NCBI RefSeq assembly: GCF_000712165.1
Contig: NZ_KL544010.1
Span: 225,116-289,115, forward strand
From: Ureaplasma canigenitalium ATCC 51252
GTDB lineage: Bacteria; Bacillota_I; Bacilli_A; Mycoplasmatales; Mycoplasmoidaceae
Direction of reading: 5' to 3'
DNA: 64,000 nt
Positions 11,047 to 20,301 of this stretch are shown piece after piece; position 1 is the first letter of the stretch; each line of letters starts with the position of its first letter. The position numbers were made by a program, and so were the translations under genes. The notes beneath the pieces are model-generated. The model was not told the DNA's origin and ran no database searches. It saw nothing but the letters and a program-made list of their open reading frames with translations.

Positions 11047-12559
11047 CGACGAAAAGTTTCAATCATCAATTGCAGAGCAGGAGCATTCAAACCAAGAGGC
11101 AGAACTTACTAGACTAAGACAAGAACTAGCTGAAAAACAACGAGCTTTTAATAGTACAAAAGATCAAGATTCAAAACGTTACATAGCACAAGATATTGAT
11201 AATACACAAAAGAAAATAGCTGCAGTCGAAGAAAAAGCAAAGAAGAGTCAGAGTGAATACGATACCCTACAAGCTAAAATAAAAGAAGATGAAAAAGAAA
11301 AAGCTCAACAAGAACAAACTATTAACGATTACCGAACAAATGTTTTAGATCCGTCTAAAAAAGAAGCTGAAGAAAAGAAAAGATTAGCTGAAAAAGCGAA
11401 GTCTGACTACTTAAATGAGAAAAATAAAGATTCATCTATTGATGAACAAGTAAGAATTAAAACTGAAGCAAAAAAACAAGCTGAAACCCAACATCAAACC
11501 GCTCTAAACGAACAAAAGAATCTTGAACAAGCAATCGCTAACTTAAATAATGTCATCAAAACTAAACAGGATGCAATCAATAAGGAAAAAAGTGCTGACC
11601 AAAAATTAAAACAAGAAGTCGCATCTCTTAATAATCAACACACTGAGGAAGTAAAACAAAGTCAATCAACCACTAGTTTACTCAATCAAAAGCAAGAATT
11701 AGAAAAGCAAGCGAATGCTGATCTAACTAACCTTAATACTGAAAAAGGGAAAATCCAACAAAAACTAACTAAGCTTGAACAAGAAAAGAAAGAGAAAGAC
11801 AAGGAAGTAAAAACCCTAGAGGATGCTATAGCAGACCTTAACACCGAAAAAACTAAACTAAATAAAAAGAAAAGCGAAGAAGAAAATAGTTTGTCAACTA
11901 TCAAGAGCAACTTAATGAAAAAAGAAGCTGAAGAAACAAATAAAAAAGGTGCTATTAATAGCAAAGAACAGGAAAAAACAGGTGAAGAAACGAAACTTCA
12001 CAACCTTACTTCTGACAAGATTAAAATAGAACAAGATCTTTCTTCTGCTCTTGTTAATGTTAAGGAGAAAGAAAAGGTCTTAAAAGACAAGGAACATCTA
12101 AGAACAGAAAAAACCGAAAACATTGCATCTAGTGAGAAAAAACTAGAACAACTAACTAATGAACATCAAAATTCATCTTCAACTTTGTCTAGTAAAAAGA
12201 AAAACTTCGACAAAGAGGAATCTAAACTTCGTAGTATGGAGAAAAAACTAGAAGAATTAACTAATGATTATTTAAAAGACTTGGGTGAAGTTGAAAATGC
12301 TACCGCTAAGGATAAAAAGGTTACTGATAGTATAAGCCAAGAACAAAGTAATCTAGAAAATAAACATCAAGCAATTGATCAACTAACAAAGAATAAAAAT
12401 AACGACCAAGCAAATAAAGATGAAACTAAAAATAACCTCGATTCTTTAAACAGTGCAATTAAGAAAACCGAAGAAGAGATTGTTTATCAAGAACATCTGC
12501 TTGATCAAATCAACAAAGAAAAGAACAAGGCTAAAGAAGAATTCGAACAATATCAATAA
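11045..12559 (+). CDS. Coiled-coil protein, C-terminal part in shifted frame
   Basis: This is open from just after the A7 tract to TAA 12557-12559 (about 505 codons) in the frame shifted relative to the preceding one. The composition and heptad pattern are the same (repeated LEQ, KLTKLEQEKKE, ELTNDY, Asn/Gln-rich segments), so it is clearly the rest of the same protein. There is no ribosome site or Met near its 5' end; the first usable ATG is at about 11891. It is therefore expressed only if the frame is restored. No globular domain or membrane segment follows. Preservation of ~1.5 kb without stops indicates the interruption is recent, switchable or a base-call error. Confidence 0.65.
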   Translation, partial: NDEKFQSSIAEQEHSNQEAELTRLRQELAEKQRAFNSTKDQDSKRYIAQDIDNTQKKIAAVEEKAKKSQSEYDTLQAKIKEDEKEKAQQEQTINDYRTNVLDPSKKEAEEKKRLAEKAKSDYLNEKNKDSSIDEQVRIKTEAKKQAETQHQTALNEQKNLEQAIANLNNVIKTKQDAINKEKSADQKLKQEVASLNNQHTEEVKQSQSTTSLLNQKQELEKQANADLTNLNTEKGKIQQKLTKLEQEKKEKDKEVKTLEDAIADLNTEKTKLNKKKSEEENSLSTIKSNLMKKEAEETNKKGAINSKEQEKTGEETKLHNLTSDKIKIEQDLSSALVNVKEKEKVLKDKEHLRTEKTENIASSEKKLEQLTNEHQNSSSTLSSKKKNFDKEESKLRSMEKKLEELTNDYLKDLGEVENATAKDKKVTDSISQEQSNLENKHQAIDQLTKNKNNDQANKDETKNNLDSLNSAIKKTEEEIVYQEHLLDQINKEKNKAKEEFEQYQ

Positions 12560-12839
12560 GGATTTGAACTGGACTGTACACCAACTGTGCAAATAAAAAA
12601 CTATTTTTGTTGTTAGTCTTATTAAAGAATAAAAACTTGTAAAAACAATGTATCGAATATAATGAAACAATCAATAATTTTTTAGAGAAATTATGATTTT
12701 AAGAATTTAGATAATCTAAATAGCATCTTTAAGAAGAGATATTAGCATTACCGTACAAGTGATAATTGATGGTTAATTTAACACTAATATGGGTTTTAAA
12801 AGAATGTTAATATAACCTATAAAATTAACTATTACAATT
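12560..12839. other. A+T-rich interval without a recognisable gene
   Basis: No ORF, RNA gene or convincing terminator was seen between the coiled-coil gene and the transposase remnant. It may include eroded flanks of the insertion element. Confidence 0.4.
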
Positions 12840-13210
12840 GATTATCCACCAAAGAGAGTTCGTACAGTCTGTGGTGTCTTTGAATTAAAAACTCCAAACA
12901 TTAAACAAAAATGAGTTAAAAAAAATAGTACAAATCTTAATGTCCGAGAAAATTGCAGACACATTAAAAAAACACAGCTTTATGCTATTTTTCACTAGGA
13001 CTATAAACCGTAAGGTACACCAAAAATTCTGTTGAATGTTTTAATGGAAATTTAAAAAAGGTAACAAAAAATAAGCCGTTGTTTAGGACGACGATACTTT
13101 ATTAAATAATCTATCTGTCTATTATTAATATTGTTAAAAAGAAATCGAATGATTACCAATTAACCAAATTTACAATGAACTAATAGTCATCCATATAGTT
13201 ACACACTAAG
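12840..13210 (+). pseudogene. Degenerate IS256/Mutator-type transposase remnant
   Basis: Fragments in different plus-strand frames match the plan of an IS256-family transposase. First comes a segment near 12838 reading DYPPKRVRTVCGVFELKTP, like the family's 'VKTESGEIELEIPRD' region. Near 13025 there is NSVECFNGNLKKVTKNK, like the 'NAIEsFNrqLRKvTKnK' block that carries the catalytic Glu. Then come DTLLNNLSVYY and EWLPINQIYNELIV, like the C-terminal end. Several stops, frameshifts and an internal deletion are evident. No terminal inverted repeats were identified. The family call rests on my memory of the conserved blocks. Confidence 0.55.
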
Positions 13211-13272
13211 TTTTTCTTTAGTAACTAATAAAAAACTCTTAATTGAAATAAAAATTTATTTAGTCATTTATG

Positions 13273-13278
13273 TATAAT
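13273..13278 (+). promoter_or_regulatory. -10 box of msrB, leaderless arrangement
   Basis: TATAAT ends 8 bases before ATG 13287, so the transcript would start at or next to the start codon. No good -35 hexamer and no ribosome site are present. Confidence 0.55.
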
Positions 13279-13286
13279 TTTTTATT

Positions 13287-13730
13287 ATGAAAAATAAAAA
13301 AGATTTATCACACTTAAGTGAACTACAGTACAAGGTTACTCAAGAAGGGTATACCGAACGTCCTTATGTCAACGAATATGATCGACACTTTGAAAAAGGA
13401 ATTTATGTTGACATAGTTGATGGAACACCATTATTTCTATCAACCGATAAATACAACTCTGGTTGCGGATGACCAGCTTTTAGTAAACCGATTGATCAAT
13501 CTATGATTATTGAGAAAGAGGATTTATCGCACGGAATGTCTAGGATTGAAGTAAAAAGTAAAGATGCCGATTCCCACCTTGGTCATGTTTTTAATGATGG
13601 ACCGAGGGAGTTTGGTGGAATGAGATACTGCATTAATTCTGCATCACTTCGTTTCGTTCCATATGACAAATTAGATGAAGAGGGATATGGTAAGTATAAA
13701 AGTATCCTTGATATGGAAGAGAAAAAATAA
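13287..13730 (+). CDS. msrB: Peptide-methionine (R)-S-oxide reductase MsrB
   Basis: This 147-aa cytosolic repair enzyme reduces methionine-R-sulfoxide in proteins. The sequence shows YNSGCGWPAF at residues ~58-67, DSHLGHVF, and the catalytic Cys in [14 protein letters not shown] near the C-terminus. The two CxxC zinc-binding pairs of many MsrB proteins are absent (the usual first pair is replaced by DGTPLFLS), so this is a zinc-free type. It stands alone and convergent to the lipoprotein downstream. A -10 box directly before the ATG suggests a leaderless mRNA. Length is normal for the family. Confidence 0.93.
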
Positions 13731-13762
13731 TTCTAAACTCTTATAAAACAAATAAATATAAG

Positions 13763-13807
13763 AAAAAAATAACCTAGATATGAGATTATCGTCTTGGTTA
13801 TTTTTTT
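13763..13807. terminator. Bidirectional terminator between msrB and lipoprotein
   Basis: AAAAAAATAACC pairs with GGTTATTTTTTT around a ~21-base loop. It has A and T runs on the two sides, so it can serve both convergent genes. Confidence 0.55.
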
Positions 13808-13825
13808 GTTATTAATTAACGATAG

Positions 13826-13855
13826 ACAAAAAAATCTTTCCTTTGTGGAAAGATT
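13826..13855 (-). terminator. Rho-independent terminator of the lipoprotein at 13875
   Basis: AATCTTTCC (13833-13841) and GGAAAGATT (13847-13855) form a perfect 9-bp stem with a 5-base loop. On the minus strand it is followed by a run of T. It sits 20 bases after the lipoprotein stop. Confidence 0.8.
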
Positions 13856-13874
13856 ATTTCTAAAAAGATATTTT

Positions 13875-15785
13875 TTATGGTTGTTGTGAACCACCTGAAG
13901 AACCTGTTGTAGTAGTTGACGGAGTTGGTGCAGTAGTGCTTGATGTTGTAGTTGAAGAACTAGCGGATGAACCACTGTTTTGACTAGTTGAAGGTTGTTG
14001 TGATTCCGTAGACTCTTTTGAACCTTGTGTACCTGTCTGTCCTGGTTGAGAGCCTGATGCAGGTGGAGACATTGTTGTACCATCTGTTTGTGCAGAACCT
14101 GCCTCACTTTGTCCTGCTTGATTTGCTCCAGCACTTGCAGTCCCTTGAGAACTGTTAGTATTTTGAGGACCACCTGTTCCACCTTGTGTTTGTCCACCAT
14201 TTTGCATTCCGTTAGGTTGTGTAGAACTATTTGAACTTACATTAACTGTTTTAAAAACTGATTTCGCGATATACTTAGTAAAATCTTTTGCTGAAGTATT
14301 ATTTCCATCTTTAATTTTATAAGTTACCGTAATTTTGTCAGAATTTTTTTCTGCTTTAACAAATTCTAAAGTCACACCTTCAAATCCTGATTCAAGAATG
14401 TATCGCTCTTCTGCGGTACCAGCTTCTTCAAATGTTACATATGATGGATCTTTATATTCCACAATAACTTCATTGTTTAATTCTTCAAAATTAGTTGTGG
14501 TACTGCTAGATTGCTTAAATGAACTAGCATTAATTTCTTTTTTGTATTCTTTTCTCGTTGAATCTTTTACAAGTTCATAACTAACAATGATTTTATTATC
14601 TTCTTTTTCAGCAAGAATAAATTCAGCTGTGAATCCTGTAATTGTTGAATCAAAAGTAAATTTAATAGTTTCTTCGTCTGGTGTTGCTTCGTCAAATGTA
14701 ACTTTATCTGCATTCTCATAAGAAACAGTTAATTTTTCATTTGCAAGATCAAAAGGATCTTTATTAGCATCTCCTTCACTCTTAAACACTGACTTAAGAA
14801 TTTCCTTTGTAAATTCTTTTTCACCAGTCTTTGTTTTACCAACTAGTTTGTATGTAACTGTAATCTTGTCCTCAGTTTTTTCAGCTTTTAAAAAGCTAGC
14901 TGTAAGATCAGCACTTAAAGATGTGTCAAGTGTAATATCGTAATTAGTTGCATCAGTTGTAGCTGCACTATACAATGTTTCAGACGCATTTTTATAAGTT
15001 ACTGTAACCTTAGTTTCATCAACTTTACTGAAATCGTAAGCTTCCTTCTCACCTTGATCAGGAGTAGCTTTCTTTTCAAGCGTTTTAAACTTAAGAGTCT
15101 TTTGATCAGTTACACCCGAAAGACTAACTGCTTTACCTTCAACAGTAAGCGATTCAACTGTATATTCAGTGTTTGCTTCAAGTTTATTGAAGTCAAAAGA
15201 AATTTCTTTTAGAGCAGACGCTATCGTTTTTTCAGACTTAACAGTCTTTTCGCCAGCTTTTAGGGTAAGAACAACATTACTGCGTGCCGCAACATCTTTT
15301 GAAAGAGTTACTTTAACTTTCGCAGATTCTTCTTTAATGTCAGAAACTTCAACTGTACTTACTTTGATTTCAGTATCTACTCCAGGTTTATCTGGTGAAG
15401 TTCCATCACGCTTAGCAATTTTTTTGTTTTTTATATTGGCATTAAGTGTAGCATTTCTACCATCTACTTTAACTTCTACAACAGTATATTCAACTTTAGG
15501 ATCAAGACCTGTTAGGGGGATTAAAACAGATTTAGTCTTACTTGTAACTGTAGCAGCATAAACCTTGTCATTTAGTTTAACACTAACTCTTGTGTTAGGA
15601 TTGATTTCATTTAAGAAGTTAATTGATACCTTAGCTGTAGTCTTATCAACTTCGCTAAATACAACATCTTGAACAACGCTTGTTGTTTTAACATTTCTAC
15701 AAGCGACAGCAACTCCTGCAACAAGACCTGCTGCAGCAATTGTTCCAGTTATTAAATAAATGTATTTTTTCTTAGTTAATTTCAT
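13875..15785 (-). CDS. Modular surface lipoprotein A (paralogue of lipoprotein B)
   Basis: This is a 636-aa lipoprotein. ATG 15785 is preferred over ATG 15797 because AGGAA lies 7 bases before it. Its signal peptide ends in AGVAVAC, a lipobox, so the Cys would be lipid-modified and anchored outside the membrane. Two beta-rich modules of about 90 residues follow (VVFSEVDKTTAKVSINF and VEVSDIKEESAKVKVTL mark their starts). Three ~85-residue modules follow, each opening with a VTVxYKxA(S/D) pattern and closing with KxxxxSxFK. The last ~120 residues are Ser/Thr/Gly/Gln-rich low complexity. The fold may be Ig-like, and similarity to ureaplasma DUF1410 proteins is possible. Function is unknown, probably adhesion or antigenic display. 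Its neighbour on the same strand is a diverged copy. Confidence 0.8.
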   Translation of the reverse strand: MKLTKKKYIYLITGTIAAAGLVAGVAVACRNVKTTSVVQDVVFSEVDKTTAKVSINFLNEINPNTRVSVKLNDKVYAATVTSKTKSVLIPLTGLDPKVEYTVVEVKVDGRNATLNANIKNKKIAKRDGTSPDKPGVDTEIKVSTVEVSDIKEESAKVKVTLSKDVAARSNVVLTLKAGEKTVKSEKTIASALKEISFDFNKLEANTEYTVESLTVEGKAVSLSGVTDQKTLKFKTLEKKATPDQGEKEAYDFSKVDETKVTVTYKNASETLYSAATTDATNYDITLDTSLSADLTASFLKAEKTEDKITVTYKLVGKTKTGEKEFTKEILKSVFKSEGDANKDPFDLANEKLTVSYENADKVTFDEATPDEETIKFTFDSTITGFTAEFILAEKEDNKIIVSYELVKDSTRKEYKKEINASSFKQSSSTTTNFEELNNEVIVEYKDPSYVTFEEAGTAEERYILESGFEGVTLEFVKAEKNSDKITVTYKIKDGNNTSAKDFTKYIAKSVFKTVNVSSNSSTQPNGMQNGGQTQGGTGGPQNTNSSQGTASAGANQAGQSEAGSAQTDGTTMSPPASGSQPGQTGTQGSKESTESQQPSTSQNSGSSASSSTTTSSTTAPTPSTTTTGSSGGSQQP

Positions 15786-15807
15786 AAAATTCCTCATTTA
15801 TGTATTG

Positions 15808-15836
15808 ACTATACACATAATTAAGATATATGTCAA
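15808..15836 (-). promoter_or_regulatory. Sigma-70 promoter of lipoprotein A
   Basis: On the minus strand, TTGACA (15831-15836) and TATAGT (15808-15813) are separated by exactly 17 bases, with TG just before the -10. The predicted start is ~15 bases upstream of the ATG. The same layout precedes lipoprotein B. Confidence 0.8.
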
Positions 15837-16347
15837 TAAAAATTTATAATTTAATGAATTTTAAAAAGTAAAATAAATGGTACTAAATTGAGTTCTTGTG
15901 AACAAAAAAATTAAAGAAAAAAGATTTTTGTGTTAAATTTTTAACAATATATATAAATTTATACACATTTTTTTAATCAATGCAAAAAAATGAAGAATAT
16001 CATAATGCATTTGAACATCCATTACATTAAGAATTAATTTGTATCTTTATTTTTATGTGGAAAAGCTTGCTTTGTTGTGTAAATTTGAAAAAAACATTAT
16101 ATATAGTGTAATGAATTGTATAAATTTCTTAATCTCGCAAATTTGTTTTTTAAAAACTACACTCCTTTACATTCAACAAAAAAACACACTCTTTTTTTAC
16201 AATCATGGTGTGTTTGTTTAGTTTCTTTCCTTAAAGGTGAAAAAAGGATTATTCGTTGTTAATGATGGTTCTCTAAAAAACAACATATCTCCCTTCACTT
16301 AGTTAATAAAAAAAGAATTATGATAGGAAAATATTTAAAAATGAAAG
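15837..16347. other. Intergenic interval between paralogous lipoprotein genes
   Basis: There is no supported gene. A 60-codon plus-strand ORF at 16039-16221 has no ribosome site and overlaps the terminator hairpin. The rest is A+T-rich filler. Confidence 0.5.
16175..16216 (-). terminator. Likely terminator of lipoprotein B
   Basis: AAACACAC (16182-16189) pairs with GTGTGTTT (16208-16215) across an 18-base loop. On the minus strand the stem is followed by T residues. It lies ~130 bases after the stop of lipoprotein B. Confidence 0.45.
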
Positions 16348-18087
16348 TTATTTAGTTATCTTAGCAGTATTGTTATCTGTTGTTTTTGATTGAGGATCTT
16401 TTGAAGGAGCAGTTGAATCATTTTTAAAGTGGTTCGCTAGGATATCCTTACTGTATTCTTTACTGACATTCCCTATTGAAAGTTTATAAGTGATAGTAAT
16501 TTTACTATTGTCAGATGCTTTTTCTGCTTTAACGAAGGTGACAGTTACTTGATTAGCTTTAGAAGAATCTTGACCATTCGCTAAATCTAATTTAAGTTCA
16601 TATTTTTCACTTTTTAATTCAGCATCTTTAATATCAACTTTGTCAGCTTCTTTGTAATTGACAATTAAGTTGTCATTAGCAGCAACTAAAACAGGTTCTT
16701 CTGTTTGTTCATCGGTTTTAAAAACCGAACGAGATAATTCTTTAACGAACTGTTTTTCTCCGGTTTTACCGTTTTTTGCTACTAATTTCAGGGTAATTGT
16801 AATCTTATTAGCACTTTTCTTTGCACTAACAAATTTAACATCTAAATCATTAGTTAATGTGCTATCTAGGGTAATTTGATATTTGTCTTCTGTTTCCTCT
16901 GCTTGGTGAAAAGTAACCTTCTCGCTTTCCTTATATTTAACCGTGACATCGTAATTAGAGTCAAAATTAGTAAAATCATAAGGATTTGGTGCTTTAAAGA
17001 TACTCATTGGGATATCTTTAGTAAACTCTTTTTCTCCGCTCTTTGTTTTAGCAACTAATTTGTAAGTAACAGTAATCTTCTCGTTTGTTTTAACTGCCTT
17101 AACAAAAATTGAAGAAAGATCTGGAGTTAAACTACTGTCAAGTGTAATTAAGTAGTTCTTAGCATCTGTTGAAGCTAAACTAAATAATGTTTCGCTAGCA
17201 TTCTTATATGTAACTGTAACCTTAGATTGATCTAATTTGTCAAAGTCATAGGGTACTTTTTTATTATTATCAGTTTGCTTTTCATTCGGATTCAACCCTG
17301 GAACATTTTTTTGGTCACTATTTGGTAGAAGATTTTTCTTTGTAGGTGTCTTAAACCTCAAACTCTTTTGGTCATTAATACTTGAAAGACTAACAACCTT
17401 GTTATTAATCATTAGAGACTTAATAGTATATTCAGTGTTCATTTCAAGTTGAGAAAAATCAAAGGTTAATGTATTAAGAGATGAGTTATTAATCTTCGAA
17501 GATGTGATATTTTTTTCTCCATAACCAAGAGTAAGGACAACATTGCTTGAAGCTGAGATTTCGTTCAAAAGAGTAATCTTAACCTTAGCTGAAGTGTAGG
17601 TTACATCAATCGTTTCAATAGTATTTACCTTGATTTCAGTCTTAATGTCAGGTACAGTTTGATCATTTGTTTCAGGTTTAGTATTCGAATCGCCCTCACG
17701 AATGTCAATCTTCTTTGATTGAACATTATTATTAAGAGTAGAAACGACACCATCAACACGAACTTCGTTAACAGTATAAGCGACTCTCGGATTAAGACCT
17801 GACACAGGAATAGTCACTGATTTTGTTTTATTAGTAGTTGAAACAATAAATACCTTATCATTCAACTTCACACTAACTCTTTTATTTGGATTAATTTCTT
17901 GTAAGAAGTTAATCGTAACTTTCGCTGAAGAATTAGTCACTTCGCTAAAGGTAACATCAGTCACTGTGTTTTTATTTGTAACACTGTTTCCTGTGTTACG
18001 ACAAGCGGCAGATACAGCTGTGACAAGTCCTGTGATTGTGATCATTCCTAATGTAAGGTAAAGGTGTTTTTTCTTATTTATTTTCAT
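16348..18087 (-). CDS. Modular surface lipoprotein B
   Basis: This 579-aa lipoprotein has signal peptide and lipobox (VSAAC near residue 28). Its modules align with lipoprotein A along most of the length: VTFSEVTNSSAKVTINF, INPNKRVSVKLNDKVF, then VTVTYKNASETLFS. Diverged repeats of the VxYKEA(D/S)K type follow, but the gene lacks the Ser/Gly/Gln-rich tail and instead ends in a short charged Asn/Lys tail. It probably arose by tandem duplication with lipoprotein A, with later domain gain or loss. It is transcribed from its own promoter rather than by read-through. The role is unknown; a surface antigen is likely. Confidence 0.8.
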   Translation of the reverse strand: MKINKKKHLYLTLGMITITGLVTAVSAACRNTGNSVTNKNTVTDVTFSEVTNSSAKVTINFLQEINPNKRVSVKLNDKVFIVSTTNKTKSVTIPVSGLNPRVAYTVNEVRVDGVVSTLNNNVQSKKIDIREGDSNTKPETNDQTVPDIKTEIKVNTIETIDVTYTSAKVKITLLNEISASSNVVLTLGYGEKNITSSKINNSSLNTLTFDFSQLEMNTEYTIKSLMINNKVVSLSSINDQKSLRFKTPTKKNLLPNSDQKNVPGLNPNEKQTDNNKKVPYDFDKLDQSKVTVTYKNASETLFSLASTDAKNYLITLDSSLTPDLSSIFVKAVKTNEKITVTYKLVAKTKSGEKEFTKDIPMSIFKAPNPYDFTNFDSNYDVTVKYKESEKVTFHQAEETEDKYQITLDSTLTNDLDVKFVSAKKSANKITITLKLVAKNGKTGEKQFVKELSRSVFKTDEQTEEPVLVAANDNLIVNYKEADKVDIKDAELKSEKYELKLDLANGQDSSKANQVTVTFVKAEKASDNSKITITYKLSIGNVSKEYSKDILANHFKNDSTAPSKDPQSKTTDNNTAKITK

Positions 18088-18114
18088 AGATTTTCTCGTT
18101 TAATTTATGCATCA

Positions 18115-18143
18115 AATATACACATATATGTGCTTTTAGTCAA
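18115..18143 (-). promoter_or_regulatory. Sigma-70 promoter of lipoprotein B
   Basis: On the minus strand, TTGACT (18138-18143), a 17-base spacer, then TATATT (18115-18120). The spacer ends in TATGTG exactly as at lipoprotein A, so the promoters are duplicated along with the genes. Confidence 0.75.
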
Positions 18144-18228
18144 TAAAAATAAAAAATATTTTTATTTAAAAAGATACCTTAAATTAAATTAATTTTAAAA
18201 ATCTACTTAGAAATAAAGAAGAATAGTG

Positions 18229-19545
18229 TTATCTACTATGTTCGAGTTCGATATCATTTTCTTTTAATTCTAGGTCAAAATAAGTCATTGTGTGGTCTGA
18301 TATTTTGCCCATCACTTTCGTATAGTACTCGTATAAGTTTTTGGTTTTCTGGTGTCACTGCTGATTAATATTTGTTAACTCGTTCAAACTATGAATCTTC
18401 TTTCCTTTTCCAGTGTAATAGAACTTAAGTGTCTCAAGACGTCAATCTTTTGAGATAACATCTTCATTAAAGAGCAGAGATCAAATGTCAATCTTCTTTG
18501 GATTTAGGTATTTTCCATCAGTCTTAAGAAACATCTTGTCGTAAGGTTGACTATATTGATTAAAACTACGGGAAAGACTAGTTCGATTCTTATCATCACT
18601 ATCCTTTAACAAAGAGATGTAACCATCTAAGAGTAAAGGACGAAAAGCGATGCTCTCATTTCCTTTTTTAATATTGGTATCACCCATAAAAATAAGGTCA
18701 TCATTTTTTCCGTCGAGATCGTCAAAAAAACTCATAACATTATTTAGTTGAAAGGCCTCGTTTAATTCCTTTGAACCTTGTGCTGTTTTAATTCCCATAT
18801 ATTTACTTTTAACAAGGTAATCATGAGCTCTTGTTTCACTACCTTTTTTCTCTCCTGGACTATCTAAATGAGAAAGTACAAAAGTGAAGTCTTTTCGCTT
18901 ATCAGGTGTGATAAAGGTAACACCACTTGGGGGACGACTATAACTAATAAAACTCCTGTCATTTGTTGGGTTAAACTCTTGTTTGAACAATTGGTCGCGA
19001 CCAGATCCTTGAACTTCATAAGTAATAAAGTTTTCTTTAACTTCTACAACATTTTTTTTATAAATAAAACCAACCCGTTCCTTCTGGGTTTCATAATTAC
19101 TACCAAAAAGATCTTTCGAAATGGTGTAAGTTCACAAATTCTTTTTATCATACTTTCTTATGACATTGACAATACTTTCAATTGCTTGATACCTTTTCTC
19201 ATTATTAAATGTCTTAGGAGTCGCATTAAGTTCAGTAAGACCGATCACATCAACTCCAGAATAAAGAATAATTTTTGCAATTGCTTCATTTTTTAAATAA
19301 TCGTCCCCACCCTGATTTAGGATGTTTCAGTGACCAAGACGGATGGTGGATTTCACTGGAGTCTCATTTTTTTCAGTCCCAGACTGATTAGAATGATCTG
19401 CAGTGTTACCGTTTTCCTTAATCCTGTTATTTTCCTCTTGTTTGTTATTCCCGTTATGCTTAACACAAGAAACAGCAATAATGGTTAATGTTCCGCTAAT
19501 CAGAACTGAACCTAATGCAACTTGAATCTTTCGCTTTATTTTCAT
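18229..19545 (-). CDS. MnuA-like membrane nuclease lipoprotein (endonuclease/exonuclease/phosphatase fold)
   Basis: This is a 438-aa lipoprotein whose signal peptide ends in IIAVSC. ATG 19545 has AGGAA ~9 bases upstream and fits better than the upstream ATG at 19581. After an Asn/Glu-rich linker, the DNase I-like fold is shown by LGHWNILNQGG at about residue 75, VDVIGLTELN (metal-binding Glu), LSHLDSPG, FMGDTNIK (catalytic Asp and Asn) and a C-terminal SDHTMTYFDLEL (His of the SDH motif). Mycoplasma membrane nucleases of this type degrade host DNA outside the cell, including neutrophil traps, to supply nucleotides. The gene is divergent from rnhB. Catalytic residues look complete. Confidence 0.85.
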
Positions 19546-19640
19546 GACTAATTCCTTATCTCTAAAAAAGATTATAAACAAGAAGAATACAGGAAAGAAA
19601 GTAAAATAATAAAGATAAAAAAGGTTAACCTAAATAAGAG

Positions 19641-20270
19641 ATGACAAACAAAAAAACAAAAATTAGTTCCTTAAAGCAATTTGATAATGAGTTTTATCAA
19701 AACGGAAAAGAAAGTATTCTTGGTATTGACGAAGTAGGTCGCGGATGTCTTGCGGGTCCGGTCGTAATTGCTGGAGTGATTGTCAAAAAAGATTTCTACG
19801 ACCAAAGAATCAACGATTCTAAAAAATTAACAAAAAAATTAATAATAGAACTTTCGGAGTTAATCAAAGACCATTCAATTGCTTTTGAAATAGTTTTCAT
19901 TGAACCAGGTGTAATTGACCAATTAAATATCTTAAAAGCGACGATCTTAGGGGTAGAACAAGTCATCGCTTCACTAAAAAGCAAGTCTACTACCATCCTT
20001 GTCGACTATTTATATAAAGGATATGAAAACAATGACATCACGATGATAAAAAAGGGTGATGCAACGTCCTTCTCGATTGCTTGTGCAAGTATTCTTGCTA
20101 AAAATGCTCGTGATCAATATATGAAGAAGATGTCAACTATTTATCCTTTTTATGGATTTGAAACAAATGTTGGATATCCGACTAAAAAACACTATCAGAT
20201 GATTGAAAAATACGGAATTACCCCACTTCATCGAAGAAGCTTTCGACTAACATCTAAGTCTTATCAATAG
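19641..20270 (+). CDS. rnhB: Ribonuclease HII
   Basis: This 209-aa cytosolic enzyme nicks RNA in RNA-DNA hybrids and removes misincorporated ribonucleotides. Visible signatures are GIDEVGRGCLAGPVV at residues ~28-42 (first catalytic Asp-Glu pair) and the INDSKKLTKK block. Further conserved blocks are LVDYLYKG and KGDATSFSIACASILAKNARD with the third Asp, followed by the C-terminal GYPTKKHY. Length is normal. The ribosome site is weak (AAGAG). A following TATAAT box at 20271 shows the next gene is transcribed separately. Confidence 0.95.
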   Translation: MTNKKTKISSLKQFDNEFYQNGKESILGIDEVGRGCLAGPVVIAGVIVKKDFYDQRINDSKKLTKKLIIELSELIKDHSIAFEIVFIEPGVIDQLNILKATILGVEQVIASLKSKSTTILVDYLYKGYENNDITMIKKGDATSFSIACASILAKNARDQYMKKMSTIYPFYGFETNVGYPTKKHYQMIEKYGITPLHRRSFRLTSKSYQ

Positions 20271-20276
20271 TATAAT
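20271..20276 (+). promoter_or_regulatory. -10 box upstream of DUF2130 gene
   Basis: TATAAT lies immediately after the rnhB stop codon. It would start RNA near 20283, supporting use of ATG 20302 rather than ATG 20281. Confidence 0.5.
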
Positions 20277-20301
20277 CAAGATGCTAAAAATGGGGGTATT
20301 T

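Noticed and set aside
16039-16221. 60-codon plus-strand ORF between the lipoproteins
   Set aside because: No ribosome site, it runs through a terminator hairpin and has no coding-like pattern.
18088-18228. Terminator for the membrane nuclease gene
   Set aside because: Only weak A+T palindromes are present; nothing stands out from background.
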